The notes beneath the pieces are model-generated. The model was not told where the DNA came from. It did not search any database and worked only from the letters and a program-made list of their open reading frames with translations. Positions 36,101 through 47,193 of a stretch of DNA of 64,000 bases are shown here, one piece after another. Made by a program: the position numbers and the translations under genes. The DNA comes from Rhexocercosporidium sp. MPI-PUGE-AT-0058. Lineage: Eukaryota; Ascomycota; Leotiomycetes; Helotiales. Positions within the stretch are counted from its first letter, which is position 1; every line of letters begins with the position of its first letter. The stretch lies in assembly GCA_020746875.1 (NCBI GenBank), contig JAGTJL010000005.1, positions 2,418,001 to 2,482,000 on the forward strand, read 5' to 3'.

Positions 36101-37790
36101 ATCGCAAACCTTAGATGAGCTGCAAGAGAGAGCTCTAAAGTTGATGCCAGCAGACTTTGCAGATTATGTTCGGCTAGTGTTTGGCGAAATGGCTCCTCAA
36201 AATAGGAGAGCCTTTATCGCTATCATCAAGCTGCTCGCAGATCTCCTGGACGGCTGTGGGAATGATGGAGACCGCGGTGCGCTTACAGCCGCATTTGCTG
36301 AATTGCTTGTCATCGATGGAAACCCACATGACTACATCAATCTCCTGGATCGTATGGTGGAGGATCAAGAAAGACTCTTTGAGGACATCGGACCCGGAGC
36401 AATTACGTTTGGCGGTGGCAACAATTCCGCTTTCGGTTCCATTTCTGGTGCTCGGTCCAATCATTCTGCCAATGGTTCTGTTGCGTCAAATGCATCTTCT
36501 TTCCGAAGAAGATTTGCTGATACGCTACTTCGACAAAATAGCACTAAGGATAACGATCGTCCATCTGTATGGCGTACCTTGAGCAAGACCAGTCGGAGCA
36601 CCGCCACTGGAGAAGTTCTCACGACGTCAAGTCTGTCCAAGGGATCGGTCATGCGCTCGAAGTCTATTGAATCCCCTGGTCGACGGCCGGTTTCTCGGGA
36701 TAGACCGACTATATTGGGTGCATTCGATGACCGTCCTTCCAGTAGTGGATCTCCTTCGCGGTTGAGCACAATTGGAGCTTCGCCACCACCAGAGGAGAAG
36801 GAGGATATGACCAAGTCGTTGAAGAAAAAGAGACGAAGCTCTTTGTCTGACCTGAAGAGCTTAATGGCAGCAGCAACGCTTGGCAACTCACCAATGTCAA
36901 TGGAACGCAGAGCATCCAAGTTCAACTCGTCTCCAAGAACACCTTCGCCAACCAAGATACCAGTTCCAGGAAGTATCATGGACCGCAATCGTGCATCGAT
37001 GTATAGAACTGGATCACCCAATCAAAAAGAAAACTCGCCTCTCATGTTGTCAAGGAATATTGGCAACCTTACTGAGCGACCACAGAATATCCAATCAAAT
37101 CCAGATGTTGTAGTAATTAAGGACCTCTGGACACTCAACTCGAACAAAGGCCACACCAAGACCCCCTCCCTCTCTTCCAATATCCCCACGCTCATCGGCC
37201 GCGCTCCATCGACCTCCCGCCCACCAACCACGCCCGGCAAACCATCTCCTCAAAAGCTCCGCCTGCAGTCGCCCCAGAAGCTCCGCGAGCGCCTCCAAAA
37301 CGAAGCCAAGGCAATCAACGAAGCCGAAGCGTCCCTCCAATCCGAACTCTCCAAAATCGGCGCTGAGATGGCAAAACTCAACGCCTCATCCTCGTCATCC
37401 ACATCCACCGTCCGCACAGCTGACATCCAAAAACTCACCTCCGCAATGCAAGCCCTCGAATCCCGTATCCCAACTGTCATAACCGACCTCACATCCCGCA
37501 ATGAGACCATCAAAGCCGATCTCGAGAAGAGTCTCATCGCTTCAGAATTCAAAGTCAAGGGCCTGGATCAGCTTTACAAGGAGAGTAGTGCCGAGAATGA
37601 ACTCCTGTACGAGAAGTTCAACGGTGAGTTGGGCAAGATTGTTAAGGCGCTTAGGGGGAAGGGCGAGAAAGAGGACTTGGTTGGGAAGTTGAAGGAGGCT
37701 ACTGAGGAGACGGCGAAAACGAAGAAGGAGAATGCGAGGTTGAGACGAGAGGTCCTTACTTTGAGGGCGTTGTTGAAGGGCAATGAATGA
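33181..37790 (+). CDS. large Rho GTPase regulator: DH/PH (RhoGEF) plus RhoGAP-like domain
   Basis: Two exons, 33181-35437 and 35485-37790 (47-base intron), give 1,520 residues. ATG 33181 is preceded by an open but non-ATG stretch. A DH domain lies at about residues 245-460 (MGELVDTEERYVIKMHELV; then IEPVQRLPRYSLFIDNIV, the conserved last helix of RhoGEFs). A PH-like region follows (about 480-650). The second exon has a RhoGAP-like fold at about 875-1045 (NRRAFIAIIKLLADLLDGC), but the usual GxFRxSG arginine-finger motif is not obvious. A Ser-rich basic linker and a C-terminal coiled coil (about 1340-1520) complete it. The DH-PH part should activate a Rho/Cdc42 GTPase for polarity or septation; the GAP-like part may be degenerate and act as a binding module. 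Confidence 0.85.
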
Positions 37791-38501
37791 ATGAATGAGT
37801 GGATGAAGGGTCGAAGATGATGATTGAGTATTATTTTAAAGGGCATGCATGTGGTTTGAGATTTGTGATTTCGAGGCATGGCGTTTTGAGCGTGTCTGGT
37901 CTGCCATGTCCTGGTCGGCATTGCATTTCTGGTGTTTGGGATGGAGTCTGTCTTCGCATCTGTGGATGTCGGACTTAAAGTCTATGTACTGCATTGCATA
38001 TACCTGGATTGAACGGACCGGTCTATGGGAGGAACGAGCGAATGGTGTCAGCTCGTTGTTACCGAGGGTCATCTCGTAGGATTACACGAGATGATGCTCC
38101 TGGGAATATGAATTGGGAGAGGAAAGAAAGGGAAGGAATGGGGAGATGTACATTTTCCCACCCAGATAATGTATCTGATGAATGACGAACACTTTTCACT
38201 GAATTCTCTTTCTTTCTTTCTTCCGCGTTCAGTTTGTAAAACGCCAACAACGATCCTCTGATAAGTTGGGGGCTTGGCAACTAATCCTCAACTTGCATGA
38301 CTCACCCGCTCATCGTCGATTGACTCAATCAGATCAACAAGCACTTTATCTAAATCTACTCCTCCATTTATAGACTTATAGCAGAGCGCCCACTACACTA
38401 AATAAGGGGAGAATAAATACACGACTACGGAGCCTTTCCTGACAGACAACGTATCTGAGGCGCATTCCCACTCGGAAATACATATCTCGATCCATCTCAA
38501 A
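37791..38501. other. intergenic, nothing recognised
   Basis: 3' region of the RhoGEF gene and promoter of the P-loop gene, same strand. No coding run was found; only simple tandem words such as AATG near 37,780-37,800 and a CTTT run near 38,210. Confidence 0.5.
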
Positions 38502-39325
38502 ATGACATCTCCATCTCCACCTCTACCTGCATCTCGGTCACTAGAGTCACAAGCTCCCCCGATTTCCACTCCAACGACATCACTGCATTCAAACTCAGAC
38601 TCAAAATACCCCATCCAGCCACAAGTACTAGAGGCTATTCAGAATGTTAAGAGAAATGGGAAGAAAGTCGTAGTCATGACATGTGGAATAGCCGGTTGGT
38701 TGTTCCCTCTCCCTCTTTCCTCCTTTTCTCCCCATACCCCGCCCACGATGCTCTACTATATCCTTTTTTTTTGGTTTCTATTCTTTTTTGGTTTTTTTGC
38801 TGACACGAAACAGGATCCGGTAAATCCACCCTCGCCCGCTCCCTAGAAAAGACTCAGAACTTCACACGCCTCAGCATCGACAAGTACATCTTTGAGAAGC
38901 ATGGTGTCTACGACCATGACTACGCTCCCGAAAAACTAGATGGGTTGCAGGATGAAGCTGAAGTTTTCCTCAATTTGCAACTTAGAAGAATTCTGAAAGG
39001 GGAGGAGGATGAAGGGGGAGCAGAAGGGGATGGAGGCGTGGTGCTTGATCTCAGTCTCTACTCCAAGTCCGATCGCGATTCCTACCGCGGTATAGTTGAG
39101 AAGGAGGGAGGTGGGAGGTGGGGTGTTGTTCTTGTTGTTTTCAAAGTCAGAGGGGAGTTAGAGGAGCAGGAGGGGGTTCTTTGGGGGAGGATTGAGGGAC
39201 GGGAGAGGGAAGTTGTGGGGAAGAGGAGAGAGGGTATGCCTGTTAGTAGGGAGGTTCTGAGGGGGTATTTGAGGGGCTTTGAGTGGCCGGCGGGAGAAGG
39301 GGAGGTGGTTGTCGATGTTGTTTGA
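38502..39325 (+). CDS. P-loop kinase-like protein (AAA_33/zeta-type fold)
   Basis: Two exons, 38502-38694 and 38814-39325 (119-base T-rich intron), give 234 residues. A Ser/Pro-rich N-tail is followed by Walker A GIAGSGKST at residues 62-70, split by the intron at the glycine codon. Then come RLSIDKYIFEKHG, like the Asp-containing strand-2 motif of small-molecule or nucleotide kinases, and VVLDLSLYSKSDRD, like the second acidic strand and lid region. It probably phosphorylates a small molecule or nucleotide with ATP in the cytosol. The substrate is unknown. The C-terminal half is unusually rich in Gly and Glu (GGA/GAG codons), which may inflate apparent divergence. Confidence 0.78.
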
Positions 39326-39921
39326 TGTGGGCTGTGAGAGAGGAGGGAGAGGGGAGTATTAAATTGGGGGCTGGTTTTAATTAGTGCCTGGTTTTTGGGA
39401 GGAAGAGTAAAAGATGGAAATGAAAATGAAAGGGAAGCTTGCTCTCTGTGCTTGAGAACGTTTTGGTTATGTTAAATTCAGCCGTGTCAGAAACTAGGAG
39501 TATTAAATCGGAAGTGTCAAAATAGAGTTTGGAGCGTGTTTATGGATGGGTGATTGAGGAATCAATGACTGGGTGGACGGAATGTTTTTTGTCTGTGGCG
39601 TTTAGGTATGGAAAGAAATAATATGGATGGATGGGGGCCTGTTCTGAAAGTGCGACACGGCGATTATGAAGATATGATCTCATGAGTGAGCGAGCAGCGT
39701 GGCCATTGTTCTCGTGGCGCTTTTGACGAGAGGGCCCTTATTGGCCTTCGCTGTGACGGGTATGAGCTGAGAGCTGACCGGCCACAAAGATGAGGATGGA
39801 GAATTAACGTAGTAGATTGCCAGGGCAGTGTAGCATGAATAGAAATGCATTCATTTATCACCAACCACTTCATCAAATGACCTTCTCCACCCGAGTAAAC
39901 CACACTGAAAGCGAACTGATC
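39326..39921. other. intergenic between convergent genes
   Basis: About 600 bases between two 3' ends. Purine-rich, with no gene recognised. Confidence 0.5.
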
Positions 39922-40959
39922 TTAGGGCAAAACTTTAGACTCAAACTGAATTGCTACCACGCCTATGTTCTCCCCCTTGACACGAGTTATTTGTGCTTTG
40001 ATTCGCAAGGTTGGGTAGATGAATTCCTCCATGAGGTCCTGCTGTTGCTCCCACCTAGACCCAGACTCTGAAGAAGAACAAAATCAAAATCAGCAAATCC
40101 CTCCTTTGTAACGCTTGAAAACAAGGCTTACGGTACTAGTGAGAAGTTTATAGGGAATCTTGGATTGGGTCTTTGATTGCAAAGGGATTGACTTACTAGC
40201 GATATCATATCCACCAGGTCCCATTGCTTCCTCCAGTTCGATCCCCTTCGGCAACTCAATATCAACCATACACTCTTGCATTCTCACACTTAGAGGACCA
40301 CCCAATGCAAAAGCTGAGGTGATCCACTCCACATCGTGAGACTCGTCCTTATACTCGCCGTCGTAATTATACCCGCCCTCCACTTGGAATCCAAAAAGCA
40401 GCGCGCAGCGGGTCAGCGACGGAAACAGGGCTAACGCTCGGGGCAAGAGGAGATAACCTATCGAAACAGTCTCTTTAGGATTGAGGATGACGATGGCGCG
40501 AATACAAGAAAGTGCTAAAGCCTGGTCTTCGACGGTCATTCCTTTGACAGCATTGGGCTTGTCACAGGCAAGCCGAGCAGGAAAGGAATCACGCATTGCG
40601 AACGTCTTTATTCGGAAGAACGATGTCTTCCCAAGGGCTCGGAATCTGCGGCATGTGCTAGTGATACCGACCCAGTCCTTTCTGTGAACTGGTTGAAGCG
40701 TGCGATGGTGTTGCGGTGTGCCATTAATACAGCCGGTGAAATATGGATCGGTTGCGCCAGTCGAAGACCTAGGGACATAACGCCTTGCTGATGATATCTG
40801 ACATTGGCTTCGATCCAAGCCTGGACGGGGATCATCTATGTAGAATAGTGAGTCACGTAACATAGCATAGTCGAGGATTATCTGCAGAATCTTGCCTGAT
40901 AGGCCATCAAGAAGTGTAGTTCGTTCATTTCGCGGAGAAGTCACAATTTGGTCGTTCAT
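39922..40959 (-). CDS. uncharacterised protein with F-box-like N-terminus
   Basis: Two exons, 40959-40197 and 40067-39922, with a 129-base intron (GTAAGT donor), give 302 residues. The first exon alone has an open frame that runs into the intron, but the spliced reading continues well (RWEQQQDLMEEFIYPTLRIK) to a TAA. Near the N-terminus LLDGLSGKILQIILDYAML resembles an F-box-like helix, and WVGITSTCRRFRALG fits the second part of such a domain. No catalytic motif is visible. The best guess is a fungal F-box-like protein with a variable C-terminal part, but this is tentative. Confidence 0.6.
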
Positions 40960-42112
40960 CTCGTTCGTCTGTCAGTAGGTTGTATATCTCCTGCCTTTGA
41001 CTCTTGTCCCCAAAGGTGGGTTTCTTTGTGAAGAGTTGATAAGTGGGAGAGTGACCTCTCTCAGAAAGCAGTTTCAGGCAGCCGTGGTTGTCATTAAGCG
41101 CTTGCCGCCGTCCAACGGGGGCGCAGTTTGTTGGAGTTTTCACAAGAGAGGTAATTAACAGGCTGCGCAAGTCAGCAGTGATTATAGAACACCAGTTGAA
41201 AATAGATTCTCGCAAGCACGTGGTGAAGTTTGATTTAAGCTTAGTAGATGGTATAAATTTCCAAGTTTTACCAACTTAGGTACCTTTTCTATGATGGTCT
41301 TTTGATTCGCCAAGAAAGATCCCAAGATTAATTCGTAAGTGATATGTTCCTATTGAATGATCAATCTATGTTAAACATTAAAACAAGAAGGGGGTCATTG
41401 AGGAGTTTCCACAATACAGAAGGGATGATAGATAATCCTAGGAGTAAGAGCAAGTAACGAACCTGCTTGCAATTAGTTGTAATTGAATCTCACTACTGTC
41501 TTCAACACTCTTCACTGCTCTGAGGGCTGACTTGGATGTGATCGGAGACTCGGGAGTCATTTGGTTCACGCCGCTGCGTCGTCGGCTGAAGCTAATCTTA
41601 TTCCCTCGGGATACGCTATCAGATTTTTTTTGGTTGATAAGCTGTAATAGGACTTGAGCCTGTTTGGAGACATTGTTTGGGAACCTAACATATGCCAACA
41701 CGACCCCTTTTCTTGGTAATTAGTTCCGAATGCCTTGACTCTTTGAGGTCCTCGCTCCAGTAGCTCTTCCATTTTTTGTTTCCCTAAGCGCGAATCTAGT
41801 TCAAAAAGAATGTACTATTCAAATTACAATTCGCGAAACCTGCCAATATCAATCATCTTTTTCGAGCACTGCTCAAGAATATGAATCAATTGTTTAGGTT
41901 GAAGCTCTGAGACTCCCATGTCTCATCAACATCCATCGCCTCGGTTGTCATGCCAAGGCCTTGGAATCCGATTGTCCGGAAGTCCGGGCGTGCATTTCCC
42001 GTGCTTACGCTTCTCCACACCTCAACAAAACAGCTCCATCGAGCGGAATATATCATCAGATACACACGATAGCCACCTTCACATGTGAAATATATACACC
42101 AGATCTGTGGCT
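40960..42112. other. intergenic, divergent promoters
   Basis: 1.15 kb between divergent genes. Short ORFs near 41,438-41,772 (minus) are not convincing: no domain, and they lie in a low-coding region. No RNA gene seen. Confidence 0.45.
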
Positions 42113-44520
42113 ATGTCTGCTGTAACCGACTTAGGTTTGGGTTCTCACGGCGGGTTCAGCGAACGATCGCCAGATTCAGACCCATCAGAGCCGAAAAAGG
42201 AACCAAATCCGAACAGACAAAAGTCAAGGATATCCCGCGGATGCGATGAGTGCAAGGCGTAAGTAGGCTTCTAGGATCTACGTGATGTCAATTGATTGGT
42301 CAAACAGCAAGCATACGAAGTGTAATGGACAGCTCCCATGTGAAAAATGTGTCAAATACTCGAGAATATGCAAGTACGAGGCTCCTTACACTCGTGGCAA
42401 AAAGCCGCCAATTGTTGCAGCCATCTCCTCATATGATCCATCGAATGGCATTTCGGAAACAGAACATTTCACTCCTGGATCAAACTTCTCTTCGAGCAGA
42501 GAGTCAGCAAGAAGAGAGCAGGTCTGGCATCAACATCAAACCATTTTCGGTACTGCCATTGCAGAGGAAGATTACAGCAATGATACCCGGCCACGCAAGA
42601 TTGCAAGGATGACCGAGGAAGAGTCTCAGTACAACAAACTTCGTTTTCCAAGCGACCATGTCCATTTGAATGGAGAGACGATCTTTCAGCGAACACAGAA
42701 CAACCTCAATCATCGAGCCAATTATCACCAAAATCCGATCTTCAGCTTCGGAGATCCCCCTATTCCTGACTTGGATACGTCTTTCTTCGCTCTTCCAACT
42801 TATAGGCTTGCTCAAAGTATGATCACGCAGTATTTCGACTTTGGTGCTGCTCTTCATAGATTTTTGCATCATAAGACAGTCGAGGAATGGATGGAGTCAC
42901 TTCTTGATAGTCCCCGATCAATGAATAGCAGGCCGGTTGATCATAGCAAGAATGCCGTAGTTTTGATGATCTTTGCGCTAGCCTATGAAAGCTCATCGAC
43001 TAAGTCTGAGGAAGGGGATGGAGATATGAGGTAAATCCCGTGCTTTGATCTCCGAGAAGTTGCTGATCACAATCAGCTTCCATTATTTTCAAGTGGCTGA
43101 AGCGCAACTGGAGAAGGAAAGGGGAGGGATTCAACTTCCGACAATACAAGCACGACTACTTCAATGCATCTACCTCTGCTCTCGGTCTCGGATTCACCAG
43201 TGCTGGAGCATTTTCACTGTCACTGTTGGGCTGATATTTGCAATGGGTCTGCAAAGACAGAATAGACTCTCTGAAACCGGCGATATGATCGAGGTCGAAT
43301 GCCAAAAGCGAGCTTTCTGGTTCGCGTACACGATGGATAAACACCTCAGTTCATCGCTCGGACGCCCTACCATGATTCGGCACGAGGACATCGACCAAGA
43401 TCTCCCACGTATCGTTGAGGATGAAGACCTTTCCAAGACTGGACTTGTGACTATGAGCGACGGTGTACAAAGTTCGATGAAGGCTACCATCTTCTCCATC
43501 AAGTACGTTTTTCTCTTGGCACTCAAATCACTTATTAAATCCTTACCATTAGACTTGCGCAAATTCTTGATGAGATCCTGCATACTCTCTACAGTATCCG
43601 GAAACCTTCAATCGATGAGAAATTGCATTCTGCGAGGAACTTGAGAGGCAGACTCCAGATGTGGAGGGCAGATATCAATGATTTCTTTGAACTCGACCCC
43701 GCCACTCTCGAGCCCCTCTTTGCTGCGCAATACATCGGTCTCCAGCTTGCATATGCTCACGCCCGAGTCCTGCTTCACCGACCCTTCTTACTCCAAGACA
43801 TGGATTGCGATGCATTCAGAAGTTCTAACGGCTACAAGCTTCGCCAGGAATGCGACTTCAACACGACAGAATGTGTCAAGGCTGCCATGGATATTGTTAA
43901 AACCATCGACGGCTTGTATCAGCGGGAAAAGAACTTCGGTGCATCATGGGTAAGTCAGTCCTATTTATCACGCATGAGACACGATCTGACAAGGCCAGTT
44001 TTCACATTACTGTGGGTTTTGCGCTGTCGTCGTCCTCTACGTTCGTGTTATCAAGCTTCAGTCTGAGCCTGCATACAATTGGATCTCACTCTTCGAAGCC
44101 GGTGCAACATGTCAATCACAAATCAAGATCGCCGGCGAGAAGGAAAGTTTCGCGAACCGTTGCAGCGAGGTCTTACAAGAGCTCCGTTTCGAAGCGCAAG
44201 GTCATATGCAAAAGGCCGGCAATCGTCCAGAAACGCGCCAAGGTAGTATTGACACAGACGGAAGTGGTCTCCCGCAACAAGATCAGGGAACTGCGTCTCA
44301 TTTTGGGGGGAAATGGGATGATATGAACTTTGTGAGATATTGTGATATGAACCGGAGAACGAATATGTGCTAATTGAAGTTCTAGGACCAATCTGCTCCT
44401 GGGGGTGGCATTTTGAATTCATTGTTCAATACGGTTGAAGGAATCAATGTCCGAAATGCTTCTGGATCTTTGGTGGACCGGATCGATCGCTGGGGTTTCT
44501 CAAGCTTGACAGGGTACTGA
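42113..44520 (+). CDS. Zn2Cys6 transcription factor (fungal_trans type)
   Basis: The six-exon model is 42113-42258, 42308-43030, 43077-43502, 43553-43949, 43999-44331 and 44386-44520, giving 719 residues. The Zn2Cys6 cluster is at residues 44-70 (Cys 44, 47, 54, 60, 63, 70), flanked by basic residues and split by intron 1. The fungal_trans region includes AFWFAYTMDKHLSSSLGRP, and ARVLLHRPFLL is another typical stretch. All introns are 46-54 bases, with GTAAGT, GTAAAT, GTACGT or GTGAGA donors. It should be a nuclear DNA-binding regulator; no neighbouring pathway genes point to its target. Confidence 0.9.
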
Positions 44521-44596
44521 AGAGAATGGCTTTCCTTTTCTCAGAACATGGCCCAGTAGGGAGAATCTTCCAAAGTCTAAAAGATAGAGCCATTAA

Positions 44597-45115
44597 CTAC
44601 TTCGCACCTGAAGCCAATGTCCGCTTCTCGCACGCCTTGTCACCTAGCAAAGCCTTCCAAGTACCAACAATGATAGGCTTGCCACTTTCATCATTAAGGT
44701 GACTTGGATTAAGAACGTCACCCGTCAGGGACTCCCAAATCACTTCTATCATTGTATCGGAACCATTTTATTTCGGAGGGTCATGGAAGGAGAGCATAAC
44801 ACCGTATCAGGGTATCATCATTCCTCTTGCTAGGATCCCAAGAACTCCACACCGTAATTATCATCACCATCACCAGAAACCCAATCCGCCTCATTCCCCA
44901 ACAATTTCGGATCACCAACCGAAGTAATACTGGCAACAGCAAAATTCAACCACTGGAGCGCCACTCTCTTCGGCACTTCTCCAAATTTCCCACGTCATTT
45001 CAACCGTTTCCTCAAACCCAAACTCAGCTCAAGCAAACCCGCATATTCACCACATTATGCACAAACGCATAATACCAAATCACTGTCCTGCTGATCACGC
45101 CTCTTATCTCCGTAC
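44597..45115 (-). pseudogene. relic of an unidentified gene
   Basis: Three protein-like runs lie in order on the minus strand: ISRTVIWYYAFVHNVVNM; then RGKFGEVPKRVALQW continuing to SVGDPKLLGNEADWV; then EVIWESLTGDVLNPS continuing to IIVGTWKALLGDKACEKR and a stop at 44597. They sit in different frames, with stops (TGA, TAG) between them and no introns that repair them. The composition is clearly coding-like, so this is a recently broken gene rather than noise. I do not recognise the family. Confidence 0.5.
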
Positions 45116-46260
45116 CTGTTAGATGATCAGATTAACCTTCGAGGGAAGTCTGAGAGCGCAATTGGACGAGCTTAATGGTTTCTAGATGAGGGAGAAGGCG
45201 AGTGTCGATATTTGGTGAGAATGTAAGGTAGGTGGTGAGGGTTTTACTCTAGATGGAGATGTCTTTTTGCTTTTGAGATGAAGATGGGGATTCTTAAGGG
45301 GTCTTTATTGGAGGTTCTTCGATGTTGAGTCTGGATGAGTGATGTCAGATAATTATTTCATTGCTGTAAAAGAGGTGTTGCGGAAGCGGGGCCTTACGGG
45401 ATCGGACATGTTGATGAGGATAAATGAATGTGGATTTCAAGGTTTTTGCGCTGAAAAGACAGCGATAGTTATTTTTTAGGCGGGATATGTACACGGTGCC
45501 GGGGTGTGTCTGTATATTTTGAACTGGAGAATCAGAAACAAAGAACAGGGAAGTCTAGAAAGTCCCAGCTGAGGAATTTTGGGGGGTGCCCGCATACACT
45601 CAGCTGTCACGAATCTACACCTAATTCAGCTCGCTACTCTCTGAGTCTATTATGAATTTTCTGGATTTCGCATGCGAGAGTCAAAAGGAAAAACCTTGAT
45701 ATGTGTCATGACGCGAACCTCAAAGATCTGTTCCAACATCCACGGCTTTGGGCTTTTAATCATCTACTTGCCACCGAGGAGCTAGAAATTTCTAAGATGC
45801 GCAGGCGGTTTCTCTGAAATTTCATTATGGATACTCGCTAGGCGCTTAGTCTAGGTATTAGGTCCTTCTACTATAATTCCTATCTCTTGCATCTGAATCG
45901 AGGGTGACAATTCGCGTATATACCTGAAGCTCGTTCAAAGCAGAGGACTTCGGTTGTGAGAAAGTAACTTAGTGGATGGCTCAAAGAAAACACAATCGCA
46001 AGGCTTAGAATAATCATTATCATAAACTCACAAAGGAATGGAGAGCAGGAACGAAAGGGTGATTGAGACCGCTTGTGGTAGTAGATAGTTGGTGACTAAT
46101 TATATATTTCCTATTTCATTTGATTATACTCGCACAAATCCATCAAAAGTATCCCCGTCTTCTACTAACCGTTCTAATCGAAGCTTGTCAGCATGCAGGC
46201 GGAGAAAGAGCTCTTAGCAAAAACACATAATCGAACAGTAAAAGCTAAAATCCAAAAGAG
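45116..46260. other. intergenic, nothing recognised
   Basis: About 1.1 kb without a convincing ORF, between the gene relic and the 5S rRNA gene. Confidence 0.5.
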
Positions 46261-46267
46261 AAAAAAA
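46261..46267 (-). terminator. RNA polymerase III T-run terminator of the 5S gene
   Basis: Seven T residues (on the minus strand) close the 5S RNA end, sufficient for Pol III termination. Confidence 0.8.
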
Positions 46268-46385
46268 CATGCAACAGCAGGTATTCGCTGGTGGTCACCC
46301 ACCCAACTACTAATCTGCCGATCTGAGGCTTAAGTACGGCAGAGCGGACGGGATGCCCTGTTCTCATCAGTCTTTGGTCGCATGT
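46267..46385 (-). rRNA. 5S ribosomal RNA
   Basis: The 119-base minus-strand sequence begins ACATGCGACC and ends TGCATGT, which pair as helix I. Internal conserved segments include CATCCCGTCCGCTC, GCCGTACTTAAGCC and TAGTAGTTGGGTGGGTGACC, the typical fungal 5S sequence with the internal RNA polymerase III control region. It stands alone, far from any rDNA repeat, as is usual for dispersed 5S genes in filamentous ascomycetes. No disabling change was noticed, though identity to the organism's other copies is unknown. Confidence 0.95.
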
Positions 46386-47193
46386 GTCATCGTTTGTAGT
46401 ATTTTAATATATGTATCCAGGACTTGTTTAGAATTCTTGTGGTCTAAGGAGTAAAGATAGGTGGGGATTATGTAAGTTGACTTGGGATTGGTATAGGGTG
46501 AGTTGTTCGAGAGGATACAGAGGTAGAGAGGCAGGGGAGATGGCGTAGTATCAAGAAATTCCACACTGACAGGATGTAGGTGAGGTTTGGGAAGTAAACA
46601 AGCCATTTCACGTGATTACGCCCGTCTCACTCGCGATGAATTTTGTTCTCTGGTGAAATTGCCGCTTTTTTATTGCCCTGAGAATTAAAGTGCTTGTATT
46701 ACGTAGGATCAAACGGATCTTCCATCTTCCATCGCAGTGTTGATTGGTTCAGGTCAGACTTCTTCGAGTTCGAGATATAGGACGGTGGGGACTCGCTTAG
46801 CACCGTATGGTACCAGATTTTTCGTTTTGATTCCATAATTTAGTTATGTCCTTGATGCATAAAGATGCTTCTCATGATCAGTTTTATATGGCCATAGGAT
46901 GGGAAGAAATCCTTGGAAGATATCCTTGGAAGCTTCCAATATTGGAACGAAGCTCCGGAATTCCTGGCGATCAAAGACTCCTTGACGGATAGAATGCTTT
47001 GCTGCATCACTGGATCGGGTTCATTTGCCTAGACTTCAGAGAAAAAGTGTTTGACATGACAATCACTTAATCCTCGAAGCAGTTTTATTTCCATTAACGA
47101 ACAGACATTATCAGTATCTTATGCCTCTCTCTTCTACTCTCCACCCCAACTCATTCTCATTCATATCAACCTACAACCAAACCAACCAACAAA
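46386..47193. other. intergenic, nothing recognised
   Basis: About 800 bases upstream of the 5S gene. A short direct repeat (CCTTGGAAGATAT-like, two copies near 46,907-46,930) is the only pattern noticed. Confidence 0.5.
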
